From Cardiobacterium sp. Marseille-Q4385 (lineage in GTDB: Bacteria > Pseudomonadota > Gammaproteobacteria > Cardiobacteriales > Cardiobacteriaceae), in contig NZ_OU745373.1 in assembly GCF_916618745.1 (NCBI RefSeq), positions 1,564,501-1,628,500 of the forward strand: a stretch of 64,000 nucleotides of DNA. The letters are read 5' to 3'. Positions within the stretch are counted from its first letter, which is position 1, and every line of letters begins with the position of its first letter. Positions 1 through 10,371 of the stretch are shown here, piece by piece. The notes beneath the pieces were generated by a model that worked only from the letters and a program-made list of their open reading frames with translations, searched no databases and was not told the origin of the DNA. A program made the position numbers and the translations under genes.

Positions 1-1254
1 CATTACGTGGCCGCCGGTACCGCTGACACTGATGCCGTCAACGTCGCCCAGCTCAAAGCAGCGCAGACTCATTATTACAGCGTCAATGACAACGGGACGC
101 AGGTGAATAACTACAACAATGACGGTGCGAAAGGCGTAAATTCCCTTGCTTCCGGTACCAGCGCCAGTGTGGGTGAAAGAGCCGATAACGCCGTGGCAGT
201 CGGTAATGGGGCAACGGTTGCCGATGATGCGAAAAATGCCGTGGCCGTAGGCAACGCCGCCAAAGCGCAAGAACAAAACGCCGTCGCCCTCGGCAACAGC
301 GCCGATGCGGCCAAAACAGACAGCACGGCCCTTGGCAACGGCGCCCGAGCGAGCGAGGATGGCGGTGTGGCGCTGGGGTCCGCATCCAAGGCCGATCGCG
401 CTGCCCTGCCCGTAGGTGCTGACGCAACAGACAGCGCCAGTGCGGCCACGGGCACAGTCTATGCCATGCCCGATGCGGATGCGGCAGATGTCGCAGCCAT
501 CAGTGCCACCGTCAAAGGCGACAAAGGTGCCGTTTCCGTCGGCGATGCCGGCAACACCCGCCAGATTATCAACGTTGCCGCCGGTTCCGAAGATAGCGAT
601 GCGGTTAACGTTGCCCAGCTGAAAGCTGTCGCCAAAAAGGCGAACGGTACGACCATCCACAATCACAGTCACGTTACCCGTGTTACCCAGGTCGTGAATA
701 ACACCAAGGTGTCTGCCGGTAAAAATATACAGGTGCGCAAAAATGGTGATGACTACAACGTGGCTCTTGCTGATGACATCACCCTTAACAGCGTGACGAC
801 AGGCGACGCGCGCATGAACGCGGACGGCTTCGCTATCGCCGGCAACAGCCTCAATAAAGACGGGCTGACGGTCAACGGCGATACCTACGTCAGCGCCGAC
901 GGCCTGAATGCCAATAACCGTGCCATCCAGAACGTCGCCCCCGGCCGTATTGCGCCGGACAGTCAGGACGCCGTCAACGGTGCACAGCTCTACGCCTTTG
1001 GCCAGCGCATGGATAAGCGCATCGACAGCGCCCGCGCCGGTGTGGCGTCTGCCATCGCCACAGCCGGACTGCCGCAGGCTTACCGCCCCGGCGCCAGCAT
1101 GGTTGCCGCCGCAGGCGGCTACTACGACGGTCAATCTGCCGTCGCCGTTGGTCTTTCCACCATCAGTGACAATGGTCGCTGGATCATCAAAGGTGCGGCT
1201 AACGTCAACAGCAAAGAAGCCGGCGCCAGTATCGGCGTGGGCTACCAGTGGTAA
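1..1254 (+). CDS. Trimeric autotransporter adhesin (YadA/Hia type), 3' part
   Basis: The reading frame is open from the first base, so the gene begins upstream and only the last ~417 codons are here. The product is a homotrimeric surface adhesin. Visible are YadA-like head repeats of the AVGN/ALGN type (about residues 65-125), two neck-like motifs (DAVNVAQLK, about 12-20 and 200-208), a stalk, and a C-terminal anchor of about 90 residues starting near DAVNGAQLYAF. It ends in an aromatic residue (GVGYQW), as outer-membrane barrel anchors do. Twelve bases downstream lies an OmpA-domain lipoprotein, the arrangement known for TAA/TpgA pairs. Ligand and full length cannot be told. Confidence 0.9.
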   Translation, partial: HYVAAGTADTDAVNVAQLKAAQTHYYSVNDNGTQVNNYNNDGAKGVNSLASGTSASVGERADNAVAVGNGATVADDAKNAVAVGNAAKAQEQNAVALGNSADAAKTDSTALGNGARASEDGGVALGSASKADRAALPVGADATDSASAATGTVYAMPDADAADVAAISATVKGDKGAVSVGDAGNTRQIINVAAGSEDSDAVNVAQLKAVAKKANGTTIHNHSHVTRVTQVVNNTKVSAGKNIQVRKNGDDYNVALADDITLNSVTTGDARMNADGFAIAGNSLNKDGLTVNGDTYVSADGLNANNRAIQNVAPGRIAPDSQDAVNGAQLYAFGQRMDKRIDSARAGVASAIATAGLPQAYRPGASMVAAAGGYYDGQSAVAVGLSTISDNGRWIIKGAANVNSKEAGASIGVGYQW

Positions 1255-1265
1255 AGGGGAAACAC

Positions 1266-2042
1266 ATGAAACACACACTGCTTGCCATCATCACCACCGC
1301 CGCCCTGCTCACCGGCTGCACCTCAACCGTCAGCAAAAACGTGCGCGCAGACGGCAGCGTCGGCGAACTCGTTTGGCCTACGCAAAAAGACAGCTGGCGC
1401 AAAGAACCGTTGCGCCTGCCGTCGCCGACGATTGCCGCCGTAAAAGTTGGTCTGGAACGCTCCAACGTCTTCACCCTGCTGGATGTACCGCATTTCAGCG
1501 AAATCCGGGGCGCACGCGAATGGAACTACATCCTGCAACGCCCGGAATACACTCCGGAAAACCGCGCGATTTGCCATCTGAAACTCATCTATGGGGATGA
1601 CAACCGCGTCGCTGCCAAATACTGGTTGCCGGAAGACTGCGCCCGCGTCTATGACGCAGAGCAGGCACAACCCTTCCGTCTCGCAACCGATGCGCTGTTT
1701 GATTTCGACTCGGCGACACTCAAAGCCGACGCCACTGGCGCCTTGCAAGATGTGCTGCACAAACTTGATGCCGCTGACAAAACGGCGCGCATTACCGTGA
1801 CTGGACATACCGACCGCCTCGGCAGCGATGCCTACAACCGCGACCTCTCGCGTCGGCGCGCCGAAGCCGTGCGTGATTACCTCGTTCGTGGCGGCATCGC
1901 GGCGAGCCGCATCCGCAGCGCCGGCCTGGGCAGTGCGCACCCGCTCAGTAACTGTCGTGACAGCCTGGGCAAAGCGGCGCTGATTGCCTGCTTGCAACCC
2001 GATCGCCGCGTGGAAATCACGGTTGGTACGGCGGGTGAATAA
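1266..2042 (+). CDS. TpgA-like OmpA-domain lipoprotein, partner of the adhesin
   Basis: A 258-residue lipoprotein with a signal peptide and lipobox LLTGC near residue 18. Residues ~35-130 look like a small BamE/SmpA-type domain. Residues ~140-258 are an OmpA-like peptidoglycan-binding domain (LFDFDSATL, TGHTDRLGSDAYNRDLSRRRAEAV, DRRVEITV in separate places). In Acinetobacter, TpgA has the same two-part build, is co-transcribed with the adhesin AtaA and holds it in the envelope; the same role is inferred here. I chose the ATG at 1266, preceded by AAGGGGA at 1254-1260, over an upstream GTG overlapping the adhesin stop, because it gives an intact signal peptide. Confidence 0.85.
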   Translation: MKHTLLAIITTAALLTGCTSTVSKNVRADGSVGELVWPTQKDSWRKEPLRLPSPTIAAVKVGLERSNVFTLLDVPHFSEIRGAREWNYILQRPEYTPENRAICHLKLIYGDDNRVAAKYWLPEDCARVYDAEQAQPFRLATDALFDFDSATLKADATGALQDVLHKLDAADKTARITVTGHTDRLGSDAYNRDLSRRRAEAVRDYLVRGGIAASRIRSAGLGSAHPLSNCRDSLGKAALIACLQPDRRVEITVGTAGE

Positions 2043-2110
2043 GCGGTATGCCGCAAGCGCAGTAAAAGGCGTAGGATAACGACGACTTCCCCAACCATAG
2101 AGAATTGACC

Positions 2111-2608
2111 ATGAACCGCAAACATACCTTCCTTGCCGCAGTCCTCGCCCTTGCACTTAGCGGCTGCGGCATCAGCCACGGCGACCGCCTGAACTACGGC
2201 AACGTTAATGCCATCCAGCGCAACGTCACTACCGAAGCACAAATCCGCGCCATGTTCGGCGAGCCGGTTTCCGTACAAATCAACCAGAAACTGGGCGTCA
2301 AGAAACTGGTCTATGCCTACCGCAACGATGACAGCATCAAGAAAGGGGCAGCGGGTATTGGCGGTGCCATCCTCGGCGGCGTGCTCGGACACCAGATTGG
2401 TGGCGGCAGCGGCCAGGCGATTGCTACCAGTGTAGGTGCCGCCGCCGGCGGACTGCTTGGCGACAATGCCGTGACCGCGCGTCAGGAATCGCAAATGCTG
2501 GAAGTGGAAATCTCGCTCGCCACAGGCCGCGTCAGCGATTACAACTACACCGAGCAAAAAGGGCGCACGCAGAGCTGGGGCATCAGCGGTGGCGTCGCTC
2601 CCTTATAA
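2111..2608 (+). CDS. Glycine-zipper outer-membrane lipoprotein
   Basis: A 165-residue lipoprotein: signal peptide, then lipobox LSGC at about residue 18. The middle (about 25-75: TEAQIRAMFGEPV...LVYAYRNDD) resembles the SmpA/OmlA (BamE) fold. This is followed by a glycine-zipper segment (about 78-120: GAAGIGGAILGGVLGHQIGG) typical of SlyB/17-kDa antigen-type proteins. It is probably a small envelope-integrity lipoprotein and may belong to the adhesin/OmpA-lipoprotein operon, 68 bp upstream. ATG at 2111 was taken over an in-frame TTG two codons earlier. A strong terminator follows. Confidence 0.75.
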   Translation: MNRKHTFLAAVLALALSGCGISHGDRLNYGNVNAIQRNVTTEAQIRAMFGEPVSVQINQKLGVKKLVYAYRNDDSIKKGAAGIGGAILGGVLGHQIGGGSGQAIATSVGAAAGGLLGDNAVTARQESQMLEVEISLATGRVSDYNYTEQKGRTQSWGISGGVAPL

Positions 2609-2634
2609 AATCTCCGCTGCGCATTGCAGTCGCC

Positions 2635-2662
2635 AAATCCTCCCCCAGCGGGAGGATTTTTT
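2635..2662 (+). terminator. Rho-independent terminator
   Basis: The stem AAATCCTCCC/GGGAGGATTT with loop CCAGC is followed by a T run, 27 bases after the lipoprotein stop. It ends the adhesin-lipoprotein transcript. Confidence 0.85.
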
Positions 2663-2821
2663 ATGGCCGCGTCCTGCGGACATGACAAAACCCGGTATTG
2701 ACGCCGCTGGGCGGTAGTTCGATTTAGCCCGCCATGCCTTTTTGCGGGCGGCGAAAACCAGCCCTACGCAACTCCAAGATTTATCCCGCTTGGCGGGGCA
2801 GATTCCCCCAAGAAAAGGTTT
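2663..2821. repeat. Gene-free stretch with diverged 25-bp repeat units
   Basis: This interval contains CGGTATTGACGCCGCTGGGC and TTATCCCGCTTGGCGGG, diverged copies of the 25-bp unit that forms long arrays at 46.7 and 57 kb. No gene was seen. Confidence 0.5.
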
Positions 2822-4231
2822 TTATCCGGGTGTGTGCAGCAGCTGCCGTATTGCCGGAATGAACAGCAGCGCGAGCAGCAGCAGGATGGCTTTTTCGTAG
2901 GGACGCAGACGCGGGAAGTAGCCGAAGTAACGGGTCTGCGCGTAGAGAAAGAGGGCGACGCCGGGTACGTAAAGCAGTGCGGCAAGCAGCAGGTGTTCGA
3001 TGCCCGCCGCGTAGAGTATCCACACTGCGTAGAGGGTGGCGAGCACGGCGGTTAGGCGGATACGCAGGGTGAGGCGTTCGCGCCAGGCGATTTGCAACAG
3101 GTAGGCACCGATGAGGAGGTAAGGCACGAGGATCATCGAGGTCGAGATTTTCAGCAGGGTGCTGTAGCTGTTGCTGGTCAGTTGTACGAGCAGCAGGCAA
3201 ATCTGGATGGTCAGGCAGGAGAAAAGCAGCGAGTGATGCGGCACGCCGCGCGCGTTTTGTGCGAGGAGGGTTTTGGGGAAGGCGCCGTATTGGGCGCCGT
3301 AGTAGGGCACTTCCATCGAGTAGAGGATCCAGCTCAGGTAGGAGGCGAGCACGGAGACGATGAGGCAGAGGGTGATGATGATTTTCCCCGCCGTGCCCAT
3401 CATCGCTTGCAGCACGCCTGCCATGGAGGGATTGGGCAGGGCGGCAATGTCGGCGCGCGACAGGATACCGAGGGCCAGTACGGTGATAGCAATGTAGAGA
3501 ACCAGGGCGATGAGGATGCCGAGCACGGTGGCGAGGCCTACGTCGCTGCGCTTTTTCGCGTGCGCGGAGAGGATGGCCGCGCCTTCGACACCGGTGAAGA
3601 CCCACAGGGTAATGAGCATGGTGCCCTTCACCTGGGTGAGGGTGGAGGTGCCCAGCGTCGCGCCGTTGAAATCGGTGTTGAAGGTCGCGCCATTGAAGTA
3701 CCACAGGGCGAGGGCGATGAAGAGCAGCAGCGGGAAGACTTTGACGATGGTGGCGATGAGGTTCACCCCCGCCGCTTCTTTCACGCCACGCGAGGCGAGC
3801 CAATAGACCGCCCAGACGATGAGGGATTCGCCCATGAAGGCGTAGAAGGTGTTGCCCTGGCCGAAGATGATGCGCTCCGGTGTGTCGGTGAAGGTGCCGA
3901 TGCCTTCAAAGGCGACAACGAGGTAGCCGGTCACGCCGATGGTGGCGCAGAGCCAGTAGCCCCAGGCGGAGAAGAAACCGACGAGTTCGCCGAAGCCGGC
4001 ACGGGCGTAGGCGTAGATGCCGCCGTCAAGATCGGGGCGCAGGCGCGACAGGTACCAGAAGGAGAGGCCGAGGGCGATGATGCCGACGCCGGTGATGAGC
4101 CAGCCGATGAGAAGGGCTTCGGCACCCGCGACTTCCGCCATGTTCTGCGGCAGGCTGAAGATGCCGGAGCCGATCATGGAGCTGAGGACGAGGGCGGTAA
4201 GGGCGGTGAGGCCGATTTTTTGGGGTTGCAT
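2822..4231 (-). CDS. APC-family amino acid antiporter, ArcD/YdgI-like
   Basis: A 469-residue inner-membrane protein with about 12 hydrophobic segments. The start of TM1 (LSSMIGSGIFSLPQNMAE) is the substrate-binding GSGIF signature of the basic amino acid/polyamine antiporter branch of the APC superfamily. Arginine/ornithine-type exchange is the closest known role; substrate is inferred. The ATG at 4231 has AAGGAA just upstream; an upstream in-frame ATG (4261) lacks a good site and overlaps the 44-codon gene before it. It is the last gene of a minus-strand run. Confidence 0.8.
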   Translation of the reverse strand: MQPQKIGLTALTALVLSSMIGSGIFSLPQNMAEVAGAEALLIGWLITGVGIIALGLSFWYLSRLRPDLDGGIYAYARAGFGELVGFFSAWGYWLCATIGVTGYLVVAFEGIGTFTDTPERIIFGQGNTFYAFMGESLIVWAVYWLASRGVKEAAGVNLIATIVKVFPLLLFIALALWYFNGATFNTDFNGATLGTSTLTQVKGTMLITLWVFTGVEGAAILSAHAKKRSDVGLATVLGILIALVLYIAITVLALGILSRADIAALPNPSMAGVLQAMMGTAGKIIITLCLIVSVLASYLSWILYSMEVPYYGAQYGAFPKTLLAQNARGVPHHSLLFSCLTIQICLLLVQLTSNSYSTLLKISTSMILVPYLLIGAYLLQIAWRERLTLRIRLTAVLATLYAVWILYAAGIEHLLLAALLYVPGVALFLYAQTRYFGYFPRLRPYEKAILLLLALLFIPAIRQLLHTPG

Positions 4232-4250
4232 GGGGTTCCTTGGGGCGGGG

Positions 4251-4385
4251 TTAATCTGCAAAGTTCACGGGACGGCGTTGCGCCTTGCTGCGCGGCGGGA
4301 TGTCGAGCTCGATATCCGCCAGCGCTTCTGCCAGTTCCGGCGGTGGCGTTAGCACTTCCAGTGCGGTTTGGGGCGCATCGTTCAT
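4251..4385 (-). CDS. Small acidic protein, 44 aa
   Basis: A 44-codon ORF (MNDAPQTALEVL...) lies between the AIM24-family gene and the permease. It has an AAGGAC ribosome site six bases before its ATG and starts 9 bases after the upstream stop. It is rich in Pro, Glu, Asp and Ala, has no TM segment, and ends RRPVNFAD. No family is recognised. Good spacing and its own ribosome site make it a credible gene, but its short length leaves doubt. Confidence 0.5.
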   Translation of the reverse strand: MNDAPQTALEVLTPPPELAEALADIELDIPPRSKAQRRPVNFAD

Positions 4386-4394
4386 GTGATGTCC

Positions 4395-5081
4395 TTAGGC
4401 CTTGGCCCAGGCGCGGAAACTTGTCGGGTTGCGCGAACTGAGGATGACTTTGCCGTTGCCGCTGAATTTGAGCACCACCGCTTCGCCGCTCGTCACGCTA
4501 TTGACGAGGTTGCCGATGAGGCCGCGACTGTTACCGGTGGTTACCGAGATTTCGTAGTGCAGGCGGCTGTCCCAGGCGACGACGTGGCCGTTGTCGATGA
4601 TGACCGGATTGTCCGCCGTGACATCCAGGGTGAAAAGGGTGCCGAAGCCGTTGACCACCAGTTGCCCTTCGCCCGCCGTCTGACCGATGAGGAAGCCGCC
4701 GGTGCCGGCAAAGAGCGCCGAGCCGATGTTCTGCATCCGCGCGGTGAGGGAGACACCGCTGGTCGCGGCGAGATAGGCGCCGTCGTTCAGGTTGTACTGG
4801 GTTTTGCCGATGTCGAGGATTTCCAGGTCGCCCGGCATGAGCGGGGCGAGCAGGCAGTCGCCGTCGCCGCGTTCGGCGCGGATGTGCTGCTGGAAGAAAC
4901 TTTCACCGTTGGCGAGGCGGCGCACCAGCGCGCTCATGAAGCCGCCCTGCATTTTCCCGCGCAGTTCGAGGGTGTTGTCCATCATGACCATGGCGTCGCT
5001 TTCGCAGTAGATTTCTTCGCCACGGCGCAGGTGGACGTGCAGGAAGGGGTCTTGTTCTCCGGTGGGGGTAAAGATAGGCAT
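4395..5081 (-). CDS. AIM24/TIGR00266-family protein
   Basis: A 228-residue soluble protein with no signal peptide or TM segment. It fits the AIM24 family of beta-sandwich proteins: many short Gly-rich beta strands, with motifs such as LELRGKMQGG, LAPLMPGDLEIL, FAGTGGFLIGQTAGEGQLVVNGFG and VVAWDSRLHYEI. The biochemical role in bacteria is not established. The ATG at 5081 follows AAAGGAAC; the frame is open further upstream, but that part overlaps the preceding small gene. The neighbouring small genes on both sides have similar spacing, suggesting one operon. Confidence 0.8.
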   Translation of the reverse strand: MPIFTPTGEQDPFLHVHLRRGEEIYCESDAMVMMDNTLELRGKMQGGFMSALVRRLANGESFFQQHIRAERGDGDCLLAPLMPGDLEILDIGKTQYNLNDGAYLAATSGVSLTARMQNIGSALFAGTGGFLIGQTAGEGQLVVNGFGTLFTLDVTADNPVIIDNGHVVAWDSRLHYEISVTTGNSRGLIGNLVNSVTSGEAVVLKFSGNGKVILSSRNPTSFRAWAKA

Positions 5082-5091
5082 GGGGGTTCCT

Positions 5092-5361
5092 TTATTTTTT
5101 GCCCGGATTGAAGGGGCTGAACGAGATTTCGAATTTGCTGTCCTTATCCGCGCCGCCAGGAATGAATTTATCGAAGATTTCGGCCTTGGCTTGCGGGTTG
5201 TCGCCGAGGACGCCTTGCAGGATGGCGAGGGCATTGACGGCTTTGTCTGGCGCGATGTCGTCCAGTTCCAATAGCAGTTGGTAGATGCGGGCGTAGTCTG
5301 CTTCGATCATCGCGTGGGTGATGGCGGAGACGAGAGTTTGTGCTTTTTGCGCGTTTTTCAT
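5092..5361 (-). CDS. Small conserved-looking protein, 89 aa
   Basis: An 89-residue protein, predicted mostly helical in its first 60 residues (MKNAQKAQTLVSAITHAMIEADYARIYQ in part), with a short basic tail (FNPGKK). There is no signal peptide. It lies 10 bp before the AIM24-family gene, and AGGAAG precedes its ATG. Function not recognised. Tight spacing suggests co-translation with the AIM24 protein. Confidence 0.65.
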   Translation of the reverse strand: MKNAQKAQTLVSAITHAMIEADYARIYQLLLELDDIAPDKAVNALAILQGVLGDNPQAKAEIFDKFIPGGADKDSKFEISFSPFNPGKK

Positions 5362-5385
5362 GGGGCTTCCTTGGCTGATGCCGGT

Positions 5386-6201
5386 TTATGAACAGGGATG
5401 TGGATTTGCGCGGACGGCACGCAGGGCGCAAACGGCGAGGAGAAATCCGGCGAGGACATCCACGCCGTAATGGTAGCGCAGGTAGATGGTGGCGACGATG
5501 GTGCCGGCAGTGAGCGGGGCGCAGATGAGCGCCGCCGTGCGTTTGCCGTCGCGCCACAGGTAGGCGGTGATGTAGAGGGTGAGGGCGGTGTGCAGGCTGG
5601 GGAAGACGTCCATGCCGGTAACGCCGTCCTTGATGATGGCGATAAGCGGTGGCGCGATGATACCGCTTGCGCCGCCGTCGGGATGGGTGGTGAAGGCGGG
5701 ACCGGCAGCGGGCAGAAGGAAATAACCAATAAAGCCCGTGCTGTAGAGGAAGATGAGACCGTTGAAATAGCGGCGCGCAGCCGGCGTTGCCCGCGTGTAG
5801 GCGTACCAGGCGACGCTGCCGAGGACGATGGCGTAGAAGCTGAAATAGCAGGCGGCGAGCAGGTCGGTGAGATGCGGGTGCGCTTCATAGCGGAAATAGG
5901 CGGGCAGAATGCGCCCGCCCCAAAGATGGCGGTCAATAGTGGCGAGCAGGGCGTCCGCATGCCAGGGAAGGAGATAGTAGTTGATGTCCTTCAGCAACGG
6001 GAAGGCAAGCCAGGTGAGGAGGAAAAGATTGCTGCCCGCCCAGTCACTGCGGCAGTGGTACGCCGTCCAGCCCCAGAGCAGGCAGCCGGCGGTGAGTAGC
6101 GGCAGGTTGCCGCTGTCGGCAGCGCGGAGAGTGGCACAGGCGGCAAGGACGAGGATGGCGGCAAGCAGGGCGAGGTGGAGATGGAAGAGGGTGCGGTTCA
6201 T
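5386..6201 (-). CDS. PAP2-superfamily membrane phosphatase
   Basis: A 271-residue membrane protein with about six hydrophobic segments. The late part carries PAP2 signatures: FPSLHTA near residue 200 and YLRYHYGVDVLAGF near 240. The first conserved motif (KxxxxxRP) is poorly matched, as in the inositol-phosphorylceramide-synthase-like branch. It probably dephosphorylates or transfers a lipid phosphate at the membrane; the substrate is unknown. It starts 6 bp after the nnrS stop, so the two are likely one transcript. Confidence 0.75.
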   Translation of the reverse strand: MNRTLFHLHLALLAAILVLAACATLRAADSGNLPLLTAGCLLWGWTAYHCRSDWAGSNLFLLTWLAFPLLKDINYYLLPWHADALLATIDRHLWGGRILPAYFRYEAHPHLTDLLAACYFSFYAIVLGSVAWYAYTRATPAARRYFNGLIFLYSTGFIGYFLLPAAGPAFTTHPDGGASGIIAPPLIAIIKDGVTGMDVFPSLHTALTLYITAYLWRDGKRTAALICAPLTAGTIVATIYLRYHYGVDVLAGFLLAVCALRAVRANPHPCS

Positions 6202-6207
6202 GGGCAG

Positions 6208-7332
6208 TCAATGCGGTTCGGTGCGGCGGAAGATGCCGAGGTAGCGCAGGGCGTAGAGGGTAAAGGCAGCGGCGATGCAGGCGGTGGGGATGGCGTAGAT
6301 GGTGATGAGGTTCGGCAGCAGCAGGGCACCGAGGCAGCGGCTGATACCGCCCGCGAGGATGAGAGCAAGGGCGAGGCGGGTGTCCGGATAAAAGCGCAAG
6401 TCCAGACCGCTGTGGCGCATACCGGCGATACTCATAATGACCAGCACCATCGCCAGCATGGCACTGATGGCGAGTAGGTGCCGCGCCGGGCTGAAGAACG
6501 CGGGTAGGCCGAGCTGGGCGACGCCGAGCAGGGTGTAACCTGCGACCAGCGCCAGGCTGACGGCGTAATGGGCGCGGACGTAAGGCGCGCGCAGCAGCAT
6601 GAGACAGTGCCATTCTTGCAGGCGGGCGGCGAAGGCAGCGGCGGTGGCAAGCGCCAGCCAGCCCTGGATGGGTTCGGCGGCACCGCAAGCGGCAACGGCG
6701 GCATAAAGGCCGAGGATGAGAGCGCTGATATTTTTGGTATAGGGATTGGGCAGGAAGGTCAGGGTGCTGTGGCCGCCGTCTTCCAGCGCCTGATTGCCGA
6801 TAGCGCGACCAACGCGGAAGTTGACCAGCGCCACGGCGATGAGCATCACATCCACCATGCGGTGCAGGATGTCGCCTGTGGGCCGCAGACTGTAGGCAAT
6901 GGCGCAGGTGGTGAGCAGGGTGAGGACGAGGATAAAACTGATGAGACGGCTGTTGCGGTTGCGGATGACGCGCAGCGCAGTGTAGGCGGTGAGGTAGAGC
7001 CAGAAGATGCCACTAGTCCAGGCGGCAAGCGTGGGGTAGGGCAGGGCGACGAGAATAGCGGCCCAGAGGACGAGCAGGATGGTGCTGTGATAGCGGCGCG
7101 GCGCAGGGTCATCCGTCCAGGCAGGCAGGGCGGTCATGAGGAAACCGACAAAGCCCGCCCCGGCGCAGAGGTTCAGGAAGGCAAAAGCGTGCCAATGCAG
7201 TGGATAAGCGGCGTGTGCGGGGGCGAGCAGCAGCGCCAGCCACGGCAGGAGGGCAACCCAGGCACCAAGACAGGCGAGCGGGAAGAAAAGGCGGAAGGGG
7301 TGTTCGCGGTTACGCAGGGTGAGGAGGGGCAT
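6208..7332 (-). CDS. nnrS: NnrS-family membrane protein
   Basis: A 374-residue integral membrane protein with about 11-12 TM segments. The family signature is visible: HPFRLFFPLACLGAW at the start, HWHAFAFLNLCAGAGFVGFLMTALPAW around residues 46-73, and RNSRL...RHSGLDL later. NnrS proteins bind haem and copper and help cells withstand nitric oxide, often within denitrification gene sets. No nitrite or NO reductase gene is in this window. It begins 2 bp after the DpnI-like gene. Confidence 0.85.
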   Translation of the reverse strand: MPLLTLRNREHPFRLFFPLACLGAWVALLPWLALLLAPAHAAYPLHWHAFAFLNLCAGAGFVGFLMTALPAWTDDPAPRRYHSTILLVLWAAILVALPYPTLAAWTSGIFWLYLTAYTALRVIRNRNSRLISFILVLTLLTTCAIAYSLRPTGDILHRMVDVMLIAVALVNFRVGRAIGNQALEDGGHSTLTFLPNPYTKNISALILGLYAAVAACGAAEPIQGWLALATAAAFAARLQEWHCLMLLRAPYVRAHYAVSLALVAGYTLLGVAQLGLPAFFSPARHLLAISAMLAMVLVIMSIAGMRHSGLDLRFYPDTRLALALILAGGISRCLGALLLPNLITIYAIPTACIAAAFTLYALRYLGIFRRTEPH

Positions 7333-7334
7333 AG

Positions 7335-8111
7335 TTACGGTACCTGTGGGCGGGTTTTCTGGTAATGCCCGCGTCCGAGGAAAGTGAGTTGTCCCCGGTC
7401 GCGCAGGGTTTGCAGCTGTTGGCGGATTTTCGCTTCGATGTTGCGGTTGTCGGGGTAGGCGCGTTGCAGCGCGGGCACGAAGCGGTAGCAGTCGGCGAGG
7501 GTAAAGCTATCCGGCAGTTCTTCGAGGCAGCGCATGACGGCGAGCAGCCAGGTTTTCTGCGGGGTTTCGTCGCGCAGGAAAAGGTGGACACGCCATTGTC
7601 GGCGCACGGTTTCGCGGTCAACGGGCTGCATCCGGTCGATGAGCAGGATTTTGCCGCTGGCGGGTAGTGGCGTGAGGTCAATGGTGCTGCCGATCCAGTC
7701 CCGGCGCTTGGCGCGGGCGGTGAGCGGCTTGCGCGGGCGGATGTGTTCTTCGGTGAGGTAGTGTTTGGGAATAAGGGTGAGTTGTTGCACGGCGTAATCG
7801 GCGGCGCGGTAGCTGAGGATGAGGAAATTGGGATTGTCGGCAGCGCGCAGGCGGGCAAGCAGGGTGTGGTAGGCACCGTTGGTGATGGTGTTTGGCGCAT
7901 GGTTGCCCCGGTGGCTTTTCAGTTCGTAGTTTTCACGGCAGCTGGTGCAGTTGAAGTCGCGGGCGGGGCTGTTGTTGCTGGTTTTGATGAGCGGTGCGCC
8001 GCAGTTGATGCAGGAGACGTTCGTTTTCAGCCAGGCTTCGGAGAGGACGCGCACGATTTGCGCCCGGCTTTTGTAGCCTTGGGCGAGCTGCGGGTCAAAA
8101 TAGAGGTTCAT
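7335..8111 (-). CDS. DpnI-type methyl-directed restriction endonuclease
   Basis: About 258 residues, aligning along the whole length with DpnI, which cuts Gm6ATC only when the adenine is methylated. Visible are the N-terminal zinc-binding cysteines (CINC...CTSC, about 35-60), the catalytic region with ELKSHRGN following PARDFNC, a conserved ADNPNF block, the basic RAKRRDWIGSTIDL stretch, and the C-terminal winged-helix that reads methyl-A (EAKIRQQLQTLRDRGQLTFLGRGHYQK in part). A GTG six bases upstream overlaps the uvrB stop; the ATG at 8111 lies 2 bases past it. No DNA methyltransferase is near, as expected for this class. Confidence 0.9.
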   Translation of the reverse strand: MNLYFDPQLAQGYKSRAQIVRVLSEAWLKTNVSCINCGAPLIKTSNNSPARDFNCTSCRENYELKSHRGNHAPNTITNGAYHTLLARLRAADNPNFLILSYRAADYAVQQLTLIPKHYLTEEHIRPRKPLTARAKRRDWIGSTIDLTPLPASGKILLIDRMQPVDRETVRRQWRVHLFLRDETPQKTWLLAVMRCLEELPDSFTLADCYRFVPALQRAYPDNRNIEAKIRQQLQTLRDRGQLTFLGRGHYQKTRPQVP

Positions 8112-8113
8112 GT

Positions 8114-10138
<2,025 letters not shown>

Positions 10139-10170
10139 GGTATGGGGCAGGGAAGGGGACAGGCGGGGAT

Positions 10171-10276
10171 TATAGTGACTTCAAATAGAAACGATACGGT
10201 GTTGGCGCGACTCGCCGTACTATTTGTACTGTCTTCGCCGCGCCGCCTTGTCTCCTTTCTATTTGAAGCCACTATA
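10171..10276. mobile_element. Correia-like MITE, subfamily A (106 bp)
   Basis: Terminal inverted repeats TATAGTGaCTTCAAATAG/CTATTTGAAGcCACTATA bound a core with GCCGTACTATTTGTACTGTC and CCGCGCCGCCTTGTC. Termini (TATAGT), length and core match the Correia element layout known from Neisseria. It lies between the antitoxin-toxin pair and uvrB. Confidence 0.85.
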
Positions 10277-10371
10277 TACGACGGGGCTATGTGTGGAGCG
10301 GCAAGCGGCGTCGTTACTGGCCCCGCCAAGCGGCGTGGTTGCCGGGTCCAACCCGGGCAGGTTGATTTTTC
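10277..10371. repeat. Diverged 25-bp repeat units
   Basis: Two or three units of the type GCAAGCGGCGTCGTTACTGG / GCCAAGCGGCGTGGTTGCCGG, related to the arrays at 46.7 and 57 kb. No gene. Confidence 0.6.

Noticed and set aside
3092..4441. 449-codon plus-strand ORF
   Set aside because: Antisense shadow of the APC permease; composition dominated by Gly, Glu and Ala.
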